Source: Candidatus Methanoplasma porotermitis | GTDB taxonomy: Archaea > Thermoplasmatota > Thermoplasmata > Methanomassiliicoccales > Methanomethylophilaceae | Direction of reading: 5' to 3' | NCBI GenBank assembly: GCA_031290095.1 | Contig: JAITOF010000029.1 | Span: 1-40,480, forward strand | DNA: 40,480 nucleotides | Shown: positions 1 to 7,989 of the stretch, piece by piece | How positions within the stretch are numbered: position 1 is the stretch's first letter | Layout of the letters: every line of letters begins with the position of its first letter | The notes under the pieces: generated by a model | Database searches by the model: none | What the model was told of the DNA's origin: nothing | Seen by the model: the letters and a program-made list of their open reading frames with translations, nothing else | Position numbers and translations under genes: made by a program

Positions 1-260
1 GGGCCTGGATCCGGGCCCGTTCGCATAAGCCCCGTCCCGAAGCCCCCCGTCGGACTGAATTCATGGCCGCGGTCAAATCCAAGAAACAGGGTTTGCGGGG
101 CGGAAGTGTCAATTACGCACGACCGCCTCGGGGGGTGTTCGAACGCATGCGTCAGCGCGAGGAGCGCTCTCGCCTCCCGACAGGGCCGTTGGTTCCGTTT
201 TCGCGCCCTGTCGTATCCGCGTAGCTCGCAGGATTCTGAAAAGAACCTGAAACACAGTCG
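1..260. other. Left-edge stretch without a recognised gene
   Basis: I see no convincing coding frame on either strand and no tRNA. The open frames here are arginine- and serine-rich and have no family features. I also looked for signal-recognition-particle and RNase P RNA core motifs and found none. It may hold the tail of something cut off by the window edge. Confidence 0.4.
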
Positions 261-273
261 TTTTTCCTTTAAG

Positions 274-283
274 TATTATATAG
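274..283 (+). promoter_or_regulatory. TATA box of hppA
   Basis: TATTATATAG follows a pyrimidine-rich run and lies about 45 nt before the hppA ATG. That predicts transcription start near 305 and a leader of about 20 nt. Confidence 0.6.
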
Positions 284-327
284 ATTAACGATATCGCGCA
301 ACAAGTGACACATCGGGGTAAAAACCA

Positions 328-2514
328 ATGATCGACATACTTGATGTAAACAATCTGTTGTTCATGGTTCCCATCGCGGCCATCGTTGCGTTGTTGTTCG
401 CTCTGTATTTCTTCAAGGATATCTGGTCCAAGGACAAAGGGACCCCTGAGATGCAGAAGATCTCCAACGCAATCGAGACCGGCGCCATGGCATATCTCAG
501 GCGCCAGTACAAGACGATAGGAATCATCAGCATAATTCTCGCAATCGTGATTGCGATCGTCGGCTTCGCCGCAGGCGGAGACTTCGCCAAATATCTTAAC
601 TACACAGTGGCCGTCGCGTTCCTCATAGGGGCAGGCTTCTCCATCCTTTCCGGCTACATAGGGATGAGGGTCTCGGTCAACTCCAACATAAGGACTGCAA
701 GCGCTGCGAGAAGATCGTTCAACGATGCCTTCATCTGCTCGTTCCGCGGAGGGGCGATTGCAGGAAATGTGGTCTCCCTGCTCTCCCTCGGAGGGCTGTT
801 CACCGTCGTCGTCGTGTACAACGCGCTCATCGGCGGAGACTCGATGACGGACACGCTTCACGCTGTGGTGGGATATGCGTTCGGCGCATCCTTCGCGGCC
901 CTGTTCGCCCAGCTTGGCGGTGGCATATACACCAAAGCCGCCGACGTCGGCGCAGACCTCGTCGGAAAAGTCGAGGCAGGCATACCTGAAGACGACCCTA
1001 GGAACCCGGCGGTAATCGCCGACCTCGTGGGAGACAACGTCGGCGACTGCGCAGGCCGCGGAGCAGACATATTCGAGTCCACGGCGGCAGAGATCATCGG
1101 CTCGATGATCATAGGAACGGCGGTTGTCGCGACAGCCCCCCAGGTGCTCTCCGAGAACTGGATATTCCTGCCGTTCGTCCTCATGGCTTTCGGGCTCATA
1201 GCATCCCTCGTAGGCATAAGCGTCGTCCGCATAAAGGACGACGACGCCGACGTGTGCAAATCGCTGAACGTCGGATACTACCTGACCATAGCGCTCGTCG
1301 TCGTGTTCCTTGCAGTGACCACCTACGTCCTCCTGCATGAAGACATACCTGACGGATGGTACTATTACTTCGGGACCGGGATCGTGGGCATCGCCCTCGG
1401 CCTGGCCATCGTGTACCTGACGCAATACTACACCGGCGACCACAAGCCAGTCAAGAGCATCGCGCAGGCATCCGAGACAGGGCCTGCGACCAACGTGATA
1501 TACGGCATATCCATCGGAATGGAATCGACTGTCCTCCCGATGATCTGCATCGCCATCGCCATCGTCGGAACATACGTCCTCGGCAACGCCGCGGACCCTG
1601 CGGGCGGAGACCTCTTCAGCGGGGTGTCTATCTACGGGCTGTACGGCACTGCCGTCGGCACTATAGCTATGCTTGCCTCGTCCGCGTTCATCCTCGCGGA
1701 GGACACGTTCGGGCCTATAACGGACAACGCCGGCGGAATCGTCGAGATGTCCAACCAGCCCGAGGAGGTCAGGAACAGGACGGACAAGCTGGATTCCGCA
1801 GGCAACACGACCAAGGCCCTCACGAAAGGATACGCCATGGCCTCTGCGGCACTTGCGGCGTTCCTCCTGTTCGCGGCCTACTTCGAGATAGTGGCCGAAA
1901 TTTTGGACGTGCCTCTGGCAGCGGTGTTCGTAGTGAACCTCGGAGACCCGCTGATATTCGTCGGCGGGCTCATCGGGATCGTGCTAGTCGCGTTCTTCAC
2001 GTCTCTTGCCATACGCGCCGTCGGAACGGCGGCGGGCGAGATGATCGAAGAGGTCCGCAGGCAGTTCCGCGAGGACAAAGGCATCATGGAGGGGACGTCC
2101 GAGCCAGACTACGCGCAGTGCGTCGATATAGCGACGCGCGGCGCCCTGAGGGCGATGGTCGCTCCCGCACTCCTTCCGATACTCGTTCCCGTGGCGTTCG
2201 GCGTGATATACCGCATCCTGTTCCCCGAGATAGCCTACATGGCCGTCGGGGCGCTCATAATGGTGGGCACCGGGGTCGGCATCTTCATGGCGAACTTCCT
2301 AAACAACGGGGGAGGGGCCTGGGACAACGCGAAGAAGTACATCGAGTCGGGCCACCACGGCGGCAAGAAGTCGTTCGCCCATGCGGCGGCAGTCGTCGGA
2401 GACACGGTCGGAGACCCCTTCAAGGACACCGCAGGCCCCTCGATCCACGTGCTTGTGAAGTTGCTGTCCACCATTTGTCTGGTGACTGCGGTCTTGTACG
2501 TGGTAGTCGTCTGA
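328..2514 (+). CDS. hppA: Membrane-bound proton-translocating pyrophosphatase
   Basis: This is an integral membrane pyrophosphatase that couples PPi hydrolysis to ion pumping. The 728-residue product matches the family length and is almost entirely made of membrane helices. The catalytic loop with DVGADLVGKVE lies near residue 206 and is followed by the aspartate-rich EDDPRNPAVIADLVGDNVGD segment; further conserved Asp/Lys motifs lie near the C terminus. The determinant near residue 492 reads GNTTKA. The lysine there is known to mark K+-independent, H+-pumping enzymes, whereas K+-dependent ones have GNTTAA. The ATG at 328 fits the upstream TATA box and the usual hydrophobic N terminus. It is monocistronic, with a hairpin terminator straight after the stop. 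The energy role (recovering PPi from anabolism) is inferred from the family. Confidence 0.97.
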   Translation: MIDILDVNNLLFMVPIAAIVALLFALYFFKDIWSKDKGTPEMQKISNAIETGAMAYLRRQYKTIGIISIILAIVIAIVGFAAGGDFAKYLNYTVAVAFLIGAGFSILSGYIGMRVSVNSNIRTASAARRSFNDAFICSFRGGAIAGNVVSLLSLGGLFTVVVVYNALIGGDSMTDTLHAVVGYAFGASFAALFAQLGGGIYTKAADVGADLVGKVEAGIPEDDPRNPAVIADLVGDNVGDCAGRGADIFESTAAEIIGSMIIGTAVVATAPQVLSENWIFLPFVLMAFGLIASLVGISVVRIKDDDADVCKSLNVGYYLTIALVVVFLAVTTYVLLHEDIPDGWYYYFGTGIVGIALGLAIVYLTQYYTGDHKPVKSIAQASETGPATNVIYGISIGMESTVLPMICIAIAIVGTYVLGNAADPAGGDLFSGVSIYGLYGTAVGTIAMLASSAFILAEDTFGPITDNAGGIVEMSNQPEEVRNRTDKLDSAGNTTKALTKGYAMASAALAAFLLFAAYFEIVAEILDVPLAAVFVVNLGDPLIFVGGLIGIVLVAFFTSLAIRAVGTAAGEMIEEVRRQFREDKGIMEGTSEPDYAQCVDIATRGALRAMVAPALLPILVPVAFGVIYRILFPEIAYMAVGALIMVGTGVGIFMANFLNNGGGAWDNAKKYIESGHHGGKKSFAHAAAVVGDTVGDPFKDTAGPSIHVLVKLLSTICLVTAVLYVVVV

Positions 2515-2524
2515 CAAACTTCAA

Positions 2525-2557
2525 AGGAGGGGCGACCCTCCTACCTTTATTTATTAT
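2525..2557 (+). terminator. Hairpin terminator after hppA
   Basis: A perfect 7-bp stem, AGGAGGG/CCCTCCT (2525-2531 with 2536-2542), is closed by a GCGA tetraloop of the GNRA type. A T-rich stretch, ACCTTTATTTATT, follows. It begins about 10 nt after the hppA stop and ends before the rpo7 promoter. Confidence 0.65.
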
Positions 2558-2573
2558 AAGGCGGACGAATGGA

Positions 2574-2582
2574 TTTATATAA
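2574..2582 (+). promoter_or_regulatory. TATA box of the rpo7 operon
   Basis: TTTATATAA lies 36-44 nt before the rpo7 ATG, predicting a leader of about 10-15 nt. GAGG, about 9 nt before the ATG, could serve as ribosome-binding site. Confidence 0.6.
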
Positions 2583-2617
2583 GTGCGCCATAATCCCTGC
2601 ATCCTAGAGGACCATCC

Positions 2618-3214
2618 ATGTATATGCTGACTGAGGCCGAGAGGATAGTGCGCATTCCGCCGGCGAAACTTGACGAGGACATCGAGAAAGTGATCGACGC
2701 CCTCACATGGGACACGTTCGAGGGCAAACTTGGCGAGGACAAGGCGGTGACCGTTCTCATCAAGAGCGTGAGGCCTGTCGGCCCCGGTCGAATCGTCCAC
2801 GGCGACGGAGCGGTCTACCAGACCGTCAGATACGAACAGGTGGTCTTCAAGCCAAAGGACAACGAGATCATCGAAGGGCAGGTTGTCGAGATCCTCAAAT
2901 TCGGCGCGTTCATAAGATTCGGACCGCTGGACGGCCTGCTTCACATCAGCCAAGTCATGGATGACCGCGTCGATATCGACGAGACGAACCAGAGGCTTAT
3001 CGGAAAGGACACAGGCAGGATCCTCGCCGTCGGAGACACCGTCAAGGCAAGGATAGTCAGCATAGACCTGAACGAGAAGGAGCCTCAGGACAGCAAGATC
3101 GGACTTACCATGCGCCAGCCCGGCTTGGGCAAATTGCAGTGGCTGGAGGACGATCGCAAGAACAAACAGGCCAAAGCCGATGCAAAAGAAGCAAATGCGA
3201 AGGGTGATGCCTGA
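2618..3214 (+). CDS. rpo7: DNA-directed RNA polymerase subunit Rpo7 (E')
   Basis: Rpo7 is the larger part of the archaeal polymerase stalk (counterpart of eukaryal Rpb7) and helps promoter opening and RNA binding. Residues 1-80 form the tip domain, starting MYMLTEAERIVRIPP. Residues about 82-185 form the S1 RNA-binding domain (EIIEGQVVEILKFGAFIRFG, then DGLLHISQVMDD). The length of 198 is slightly above the usual 185-190 because of a lysine/alanine-rich tail. Its stop codon overlaps the spt4 start (TGATG), as in many archaea where these two genes are adjacent. Identification is firm. Confidence 0.96.
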   Translation: MYMLTEAERIVRIPPAKLDEDIEKVIDALTWDTFEGKLGEDKAVTVLIKSVRPVGPGRIVHGDGAVYQTVRYEQVVFKPKDNEIIEGQVVEILKFGAFIRFGPLDGLLHISQVMDDRVDIDETNQRLIGKDTGRILAVGDTVKARIVSIDLNEKEPQDSKIGLTMRQPGLGKLQWLEDDRKNKQAKADAKEANAKGDA

Positions 3215-3405
3215 TGGCGGGCCCGGCATACAGGGCATGCAAACAGTGCAGCCTGATATCTGAAGAAGACACTTGCCCTAGGTGCGGTGGCCAGACCTCG
3301 AGGGAATGGCAAGGCTTCGTGGCGGTCGTCGATTTCGAGAAATCAGAGATTGCCAAGAGGATGAGCATATCTGCCAACGGCAAATATGCCCTGAAGGTCC
3401 GTTGA
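3214..3405 (+). CDS. spt4: Transcription elongation factor Spt4 (RpoE'')
   Basis: This 63-residue zinc protein is the partner of Spt5 in the archaeal processivity complex that clamps RNA polymerase on DNA. The zinc ligands are two CxxC pairs near the N terminus (CKQC at about residue 7 and CPRC at about residue 21). The motif SREWQGFV that follows is typical of the family. The ATG at 3214 overlaps the rpo7 stop by one base, so the two are translationally coupled. Length and gene order agree with archaeal Spt4. Confidence 0.95.
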   Translation: MAGPAYRACKQCSLISEEDTCPRCGGQTSREWQGFVAVVDFEKSEIAKRMSISANGKYALKVR

Positions 3406-3406
3406 C

Positions 3407-3910
3407 ATGGCAGACAGGAGGGTGCCTGATTCCAAAAGGGGCCTGTTCAAGGTTCCTTTCGGCAGGGACCTGCAAGAGGACGAGCTGTCGTCTGTCGACA
3501 CCAAACACAAACTCATCACAGTGGGCGACGTGGTATCGCTCACGGCGAGGAGGCACGGGATCGTGCCCGATCTTTCCGTCTATGACGGGATGACCGAGAG
3601 GCGCGAGATGACCGAGTTCGCAGACCTTGTGGCAAGCAAGGGATGGAAGGAGACCGTAGTGGAGAACCCAGCAGGAATGATAACCGAGGCGCTCTCCGAC
3701 GCGGTGAGAAACGCTTTGGACGGGCGCCACGGGCTGATCCGTGTGGAAGGCGAGGAGGACTTGGCGGTCATACCGTGCATCCTCCTGTCTCCCGAAGGCA
3801 CGAACATCATCTACGGGTGGCCGGGAAAGGGGATGAAGCTCGTCACCACGGACGAGTCGATCCGCAAAGAAGCTCAACTGCTCATAGGCATGACGGAGGA
3901 GTCAGAATGA
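3407..3910 (+). CDS. GTP-dependent dephospho-CoA kinase (DUF359 family)
   Basis: This enzyme phosphorylates dephospho-CoA to coenzyme A using GTP, the last step of archaeal CoA synthesis. The 167-residue length matches the family. Family hallmarks are visible: an N-terminal segment with ITVGDVVS (about residue 39), an acidic VEGEEDLAVIP (about residue 114) and YGWPGKGMKLV (about residue 137). It starts 1 nt after spt4, and its own stop overlaps the start of rps24e (ATGA). DUF359 genes often lie between spt4 and rps24e in Euryarchaeota, which supports the call. Family membership is clear; activity is inferred from characterised homologues. Confidence 0.9.
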   Translation: MADRRVPDSKRGLFKVPFGRDLQEDELSSVDTKHKLITVGDVVSLTARRHGIVPDLSVYDGMTERREMTEFADLVASKGWKETVVENPAGMITEALSDAVRNALDGRHGLIRVEGEEDLAVIPCILLSPEGTNIIYGWPGKGMKLVTTDESIRKEAQLLIGMTEESE

Positions 3911-4224
3911 AGATAGAAATAACGAACAAGAAGGAAAATCCTCTGCAGGACAGGACCGAGATCCATTTCGAGATCGATCATGTCGGCGGGACGACGCCCG
4001 GAAGGAACGTCGTCGCAGAAGAGATAGCTAAGAAAGAGAAAACCAAGAGGGACCTGGTCATCGTCGACAGCATCGAGTCAGTGTATGGCATCGGCAAGTC
4101 CAAGGGATACGCCAAAGTATACAAGAACAAGAAATCCGTCCTTGAATACGAGCCTGCATACAAGCTCGCAAGGAACGGCATAGTCGACGAGAACGCCTAC
4201 AAGCCCCCCGAGAAGAAGGAGTGA
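3907..4224 (+). CDS. rps24e: 30S ribosomal protein eS24
   Basis: The 105-residue product starts [16 protein letters not shown] and has the eS24 pattern, with a conserved [14 protein letters not shown] segment at about residues 59-72. The frame stays open upstream into the preceding gene, but the start is fixed by the ATGA overlap with the dephospho-CoA kinase stop and by the conserved N terminus. It is a small-subunit ribosomal protein of archaea and eukaryotes, co-transcribed here with eS31 (S27Ae). Confidence 0.96.
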   Translation: MKIEITNKKENPLQDRTEIHFEIDHVGGTTPGRNVVAEEIAKKEKTKRDLVIVDSIESVYGIGKSKGYAKVYKNKKSVLEYEPAYKLARNGIVDENAYKPPEKKE

Positions 4225-4229
4225 TTCGA

Positions 4230-4433
4230 ATGGCAGCAGCAGCGAAAGCACCGGCTAAGAAGGAGAAGAAGAAGGCCAAGAGCAAGGGCGACTCCTACAA
4301 GACGGACGGCGGCAAGCTCGTCAGGACGAAACCGGTCTGCCCCAAGTGCGGGCCCGGGGTGTTCATGGCGGCCCACAAGGACAGGGTGTCCTGCGGCAAG
4401 TGCGGGTACACCGAGTTCGGCAAGAAAGAGTGA
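4230..4433 (+). CDS. rps27ae: 30S ribosomal protein eS31 (S27Ae)
   Basis: This is a 67-residue basic protein with a zinc ribbon near the C terminus (CPKCGPG, then CGKCGY). A lysine/alanine-rich N terminus precedes it. A GTG at 4221 overlaps the rps24e stop, but the ATG at 4230 has GGAG eight nt upstream and gives the usual MAAAAK-like N terminus, so I chose 4230. It is the last gene of the rpo7 operon. Confidence 0.94.
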   Translation: MAAAAKAPAKKEKKKAKSKGDSYKTDGGKLVRTKPVCPKCGPGVFMAAHKDRVSCGKCGYTEFGKKE

Positions 4434-4543
4434 GCCTGGACAATCTTCATTCGGCTCCCTCCCTCTCAAGACGGGGCCTCAGGATCGCCGGGGACCATCT
4501 AACCCCGGCAAACAACCTTCATCTCTGGATTTTCGGGAAACAC

Positions 4544-4620
4544 GGACCCGTAGTATAGCCTGGATAGCATAGGAGCCTCCGGAGCTCTAGACCCGAGTTC
4601 GAATCTCGGCGGGTCCGCCA
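4544..4620 (+). tRNA. tRNA-Arg (anticodon CCG)
   Basis: The acceptor stem GGACCCG/CGGGTCC is perfect, with discriminator G and an encoded CCA (4618-4620). The anticodon stem is GGAGC/GCTCT with loop CTCCGGA, giving anticodon CCG for codon CGG. The T arm CCGAG/CTCGG carries loop TTCGAAT. The D stem is weak, with G-U pairs and one mismatch. The variable loop is 4 nt and no intron is visible. Confidence 0.93.
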
Positions 4621-4802
4621 AACTCATCTGGCCGGCCCATTTTTGACTATGTTGCAGAAACATTGGATTTTGGCTGGAGCTCGTGCGTCTCAACTCCCAT
4701 CTGAAGGTCAAGGAGAAGAGGCGCACATCGGTGGTCGGCCCCTCATATGTGAGACGCGAAGGACGCTTGTGCCATGTATATAATATCAGTTGCTCGGCCA
4801 CC

Positions 4803-4810
4803 GTTAAATA
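4803..4810 (+). promoter_or_regulatory. TATA box of the small membrane protein gene
   Basis: GTTAAATA lies about 55 nt before the ATG at 4864, giving a leader of about 28 nt. A second TATA-like string, TGTATATAATA, is at 4775-4785. The rest of 4621-4863 shows no gene. Confidence 0.4.
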
Positions 4811-4863
4811 GCCCGACCGCGAATTTATGGGTCGGTCTCTGAAAGGGACCTGGAAGTGAGAAC

Positions 4864-5088
4864 ATGGATGTGAAAAGCGTGGTGGACGCAGTCGTCGCAC
4901 TGATAATCTACATAATCTTTGCGGTCGTGTACTTCGTCATACTCGCGTTCGTGGTGAACTTCAGTACGGGCCTCGTAGTCGATGGCGACGTCGGGGCTCC
5001 TGCGATCGCTGTCGCGACAGCTATACTGACCGCCGGCACTATAATCGCTGGCGGAGGGCTCACTGACGCGATAAAGAAGCGGACGTGA
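4864..5088 (+). CDS. Small two-helix membrane protein, unknown function
   Basis: This is a 74-residue protein I do not recognise. Two hydrophobic stretches, at about residues 9-32 and 44-64, should span the membrane. They are joined by a short polar loop with GDVGAP, and the protein ends in the basic tail DAIKKRT. The ATG is preceded by GGAAGTGAG, and two TATA-like elements lie upstream. It stands alone between a tRNA and the small Cys-rich gene. Hydrophobic periodicity and promoter make it credible as a gene; function is unknown. Confidence 0.65.
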   Translation: MDVKSVVDAVVALIIYIIFAVVYFVILAFVVNFSTGLVVDGDVGAPAIAVATAILTAGTIIAGGGLTDAIKKRT

Positions 5089-5149
5089 ACGGTTTCCGTC
5101 GCAAGACGACGCAAAAAACCTTTTAACTATCATATTTTTATCTCTTGTC

Positions 5150-5281
5150 ATGGCCGACGTAAAATGCAACTGCCCCAAGAACGACTGCCCCAGGCACGAA
5201 GACTGCACCGCATGCGTAGAGTTCCACAGGGACACGATGAAGAACATACCGTACTGCCTCAGGGCGCTCGTGCCGCAGTGA
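5150..5281 (+). CDS. Tiny cysteine-rich protein (43 aa)
   Basis: A 43-residue ORF with six cysteines: C6, C8, C13, C19 and C22 cluster in the first half, and C37 is near the end. It also has H16 and a VEFHRD segment. The pattern resembles small bacterial and archaeal Cys-rich proteins of the DUF6485 type (CxC...C...C..C..YHR...C), probably binding zinc or a metal cluster. TTTTAACTAT at 5121-5130 is about 25 nt before the ATG, so the mRNA is probably leaderless. It ends 9 nt before the aconitase X gene, with which it is likely co-transcribed. Codon use matches neighbouring genes. The function, perhaps metal handling for the adjacent Fe-S enzyme, is a guess. Confidence 0.7.
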   Translation: MADVKCNCPKNDCPRHEDCTACVEFHRDTMKNIPYCLRALVPQ

Positions 5282-5290
5282 GGCGGAGGC

Positions 5291-6466
5291 ATGCATCTCA
5301 CCCGGGAGGAAGAGGCGACGCTGGACGGAGAGTCCGGAGAAGGCGCCCGCAAGGCGATGGAGCTTGTCGTCGCTCTCGGCAAGGTCTACGGGGCGGAGGG
5401 CCTCGTGAAGATAACGTCCGCGCACCTTTCTGGCGCATCCTATAAGACGATAGGGGATGGCGGCATGAAGTACCTAGGAGACCTGGCATCCGGCGGCTCG
5501 AAGGTGGCTGTCCCGTCCACTCTGAACCCCGTGGGGATGGACAGGGAGAGATGGAAGGAGATGCACGTGTCTCCCGATTTTGCGAACAAGCAACTGAAGA
5601 TAATAGATTTGTACGGCAGGATGGGCGTCAGGACCACATGCTCCTGCACCCCGTACCTCGGAGGCAACGTCCCGAAGCTCGGGGACCACGTCGCATGGGC
5701 GGAGTCCTCCGCGCTGTCGTTCGTCAACTCGTTCATAGGCGCCAGGACCAACCGCGAGGGAGGGCCGGGCGCGCTGGCCGCCGCAATAACAGGAAGGACG
5801 GCGAACTACGGCCTCCATCTCGACGACAACCGAAAACCGACAGTGGTCATAGACGCCGAGATAGACGGGACCGTGTTCGGCCACTCCATGCTGGGGCAGG
5901 CAGTGGGCATGGCCATAGGCGGAGGCGTGCCGTACTTCAGAGGGATTAAACCGGGAGTCGACGATGCCAAGACCATGTCCGCCGCCATGGCCGCGTCAGG
6001 GTCCGTGGCGTTGTATCACGTCGAAGGCGTCACGCCCGAGGCTAGTAAATTCGATCTCGAAGGACTGGAAACGATACACATCGGGAAGAAAGAATTGGAC
6101 TCTGCCTACGACAAGCTGAACACAGCCGACGACGTTCAGCTAATCGCCCTCGGATGCCCTCATCTCAGCGTCAAGGAGGTGAAGGACATAGCCGCGTTCC
6201 TCAAAGGCAAAAAGAAGAGGAACAAAGACATCGAGATATGGTTCTGCACCTCCTCTGAGGTCAGGGAGAGGTGCAAGGACGAAGTGAAGGTTTTGGAGGA
6301 GTTCGGCCCCGTGCTCGCCGACACATGCATGGTGGTAGCTCCGATCGAGGGCGTGTTCCAGCGCACCGGCACCAATTCCGCCAAAGCAGGAAACTACCTT
6401 CCGACGCTATGCTCCCAGAAAGCGATATGCCGCGACGTGTCCAAGCTGATGGAGATGGTGATATGA
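5291..6466 (+). CDS. Aconitase X catalytic subunit (phosphomevalonate dehydratase large subunit)
   Basis: The 391-residue protein is the large subunit of aconitase X. In archaea this enzyme dehydrates mevalonate 5-phosphate to trans-anhydromevalonate 5-phosphate, a step of the archaeal mevalonate route to isoprenoid lipids. Conserved features include ITSAHLSGASYKTIGDGG near the N terminus. Candidate [4Fe-4S] cysteines lie in TTCSCTPYLGG (about residue 117), LADTCMV and LCSQK near the C terminus. The last codons overlap the small subunit gene (ATGA). GGAGG is only 1 nt before the ATG, but GTGAGG lies further upstream at a normal distance; no better start is available. Substrate assignment is inferred from the archaeal family. 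Confidence 0.92.
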   Translation: MHLTREEEATLDGESGEGARKAMELVVALGKVYGAEGLVKITSAHLSGASYKTIGDGGMKYLGDLASGGSKVAVPSTLNPVGMDRERWKEMHVSPDFANKQLKIIDLYGRMGVRTTCSCTPYLGGNVPKLGDHVAWAESSALSFVNSFIGARTNREGGPGALAAAITGRTANYGLHLDDNRKPTVVIDAEIDGTVFGHSMLGQAVGMAIGGGVPYFRGIKPGVDDAKTMSAAMAASGSVALYHVEGVTPEASKFDLEGLETIHIGKKELDSAYDKLNTADDVQLIALGCPHLSVKEVKDIAAFLKGKKKRNKDIEIWFCTSSEVRERCKDEVKVLEEFGPVLADTCMVVAPIEGVFQRTGTNSAKAGNYLPTLCSQKAICRDVSKLMEMVI

Positions 6467-7248
6467 TCATCAAAGGGCGTGCCATATCGCCGGGCAAGGC
6501 GGAAGGCCTCGTTGTGAAGGTGGACGAGGCGTTCAGCTTCCTGGGCGGCGTGAGCGGCTCCACAGGAGACCTGAACATAGGGTCGAAGAAGAACATCTCT
6601 GGAAAAGTGTTCGTGTTCCCAAAAGGCAAAGGGAGCACGGTCGGGTCCTTCGTGGTGTACGACCTCATGGTTCACGGCAAGGCCCCCTCTGCCATCGTCA
6701 ACAGGGAGGCTGAGACGATAGTCACAACAGGCGCGGTGATATCGTCCGTGCCTATGGTGGACTCCGTGGACACCGACGTCATCCTGGACGGCGACGAGGT
6801 TGCCGTGGACGGGGATGCGGGAACGATAGACATAAAGAACGTCAGGCACGTGAAGGTCGTGAGCTCCGCCATCGTCGTGGAAGGAAAGACGTTGCTCCTC
6901 AGACGGCCGGCCGTTGCGAGGACGTTCCCGGGCGCCTGGTCGCTGGTTGCCGGGAAGATCGAGGCCGGAGAAGACGCCGCAGACGCGGCCAAAAGAGAGT
7001 TATTCGAGGAGACGCAAATCTTGGTGTCAGAGCCAGACGCGCGTCTGTCTCCAGTCTACGTCAGAAGGGACGACACGGTCTGGGAGGTGTTCCCGTTCCT
7101 TTACAGGCTCGACAGGGCCGACCCGATTCTCAACCATGAGAACACGGGCTTCGCGTGGGTGGACCTGCACGCCCTTGAAGATATGGCGCAGGAGACGGTG
7201 CCGCTCACATACAGCGTGGTCGCGGCCATGCTGGCAACCTTGAAATGA
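6463..7248 (+). CDS. Aconitase X swivel subunit fused to a NUDIX hydrolase domain
   Basis: The 261-residue protein has two parts. Residues 1 to about 125 are the aconitase X swivel domain (phosphomevalonate dehydratase small subunit, formerly DUF126), starting MIIKGRAISPGKAEG and carrying FPKGKGSTVGS at about 52-62. Residues about 130-261 are a NUDIX domain with the box at 164-186 (GKIEAGE, then AAKRELFEETQI); a Gln replaces the usual Gly near the end of the box. Free-standing swivel subunits are about 130 residues, so this is a true fusion with a continuous frame and no internal stop. The ATGA overlap shows coupling to the large subunit. NUDIX enzymes hydrolyse nucleoside diphosphate-X or isoprenyl diphosphates; whether this one acts in isoprenoid metabolism is inferred from the fusion only. 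Confidence 0.9.
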   Translation: MIIKGRAISPGKAEGLVVKVDEAFSFLGGVSGSTGDLNIGSKKNISGKVFVFPKGKGSTVGSFVVYDLMVHGKAPSAIVNREAETIVTTGAVISSVPMVDSVDTDVILDGDEVAVDGDAGTIDIKNVRHVKVVSSAIVVEGKTLLLRRPAVARTFPGAWSLVAGKIEAGEDAADAAKRELFEETQILVSEPDARLSPVYVRRDDTVWEVFPFLYRLDRADPILNHENTGFAWVDLHALEDMAQETVPLTYSVVAAMLATLK

Positions 7249-7279
7249 AATCTGGATCGACGACGGAGCGGCTGAGCCC

Positions 7280-7989
7280 TCATGAGGCTTCATCGGGAGA
7301 GAGGCGTGCCACCCTCTCCCCAATCTTGGCAATGAATCTTTCGTAACTCAGGTCGGGATCGGGTTCTTCGACGGAGTTCGTGTGTGGGTCCGCTACAACG
7401 AACCAAACACGTCATACAGCCCCCTATCACGGAGCCTCCGACATAACACCATGAATCTTTCGACGTAAGACTTGTCGCGAAACACCCGGTCTACATTGAA
7501 ACGAGGCTCATTTGGATTTTTGCACATTCCTGAAGACTCTGCGTCTTTCTTGACGATCAGCACATATGCGAACGTCGGCGAAGAGCAGTTCATGAGGTTT
7601 GCCTCGACGGCATACCTGGCATCGACGACGCCTCCAATCGACTCCTCCGCACGGTTGTTGAGATTGTTGCCATATGATCCGTATATCGATTTGAGTTCGA
7701 TCGCTGTCACAAGCTCGTTGCCAGAAAACCCAAGGATGTCCCATCTCTTCGTCGCTCTGAACCATCCGGGGAGCTTGGTCCTGCGGTTTCCCGTCAGTAT
7801 TTCGGCAGGGCTAAGTCCGAGGTCGCACAAATCTCTGACAATCGCCCTGACAAGACTGTCCAGATGTTTTCCAGAAGTGACCTGCGAACGCAACCCCACA
7901 TCGACGATGCCCTTTTCGACCTGCAGCTCCGCTGCCTTTTCTCTTTTAGCGAACGAGTCCAGAATCGAAGCTTTTATGTCGTCTCTCAC
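7280..7989 (-). pseudogene. XhoI/PaeR7I-like type II restriction endonuclease, C terminus frameshifted
   Basis: The intact frame covers 7393-7989 (198 residues) and resembles the XhoI/PaeR7I family, which cuts CTCGAG. It has LPGWFRATKRWD at 73-84 and IELK at 97-100 (PD-(D/E)xK catalytic core), followed by YGNNLNNRAEE. Frame 1 ends LYDVFGSL, but downstream minus-strand sequence to the TGA at 7280 reads on in another frame as VWFVVADPHT, NSVEEPDPDL, SYERFIAKIG and ERVARLSPDEAS. This continues the family's C terminus. A one-base loss near 7405-7412 would explain it; the restored protein would be about 236 residues, close to XhoI/PaeR7I (about 246 from memory). The start overlaps the methylase stop by 4 nt. 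Whether the truncated enzyme is active is unknown. A sequencing error is the alternative. Confidence 0.72.

Noticed and set aside
328-2514. Long antisense and alternate-frame ORFs over hppA and other GC-rich genes (up to several hundred codons)
   Set aside because: They have Arg/His/Gly-rich composition typical of shadow frames and conflict with firmly identified genes.
7295-7320. Inverted repeat GGGAGAG/CTCTCCC taken as a terminator between convergent genes
   Set aside because: It lies inside the out-of-frame C-terminal coding remnant of the restriction endonuclease, has a long loop and no T-run.
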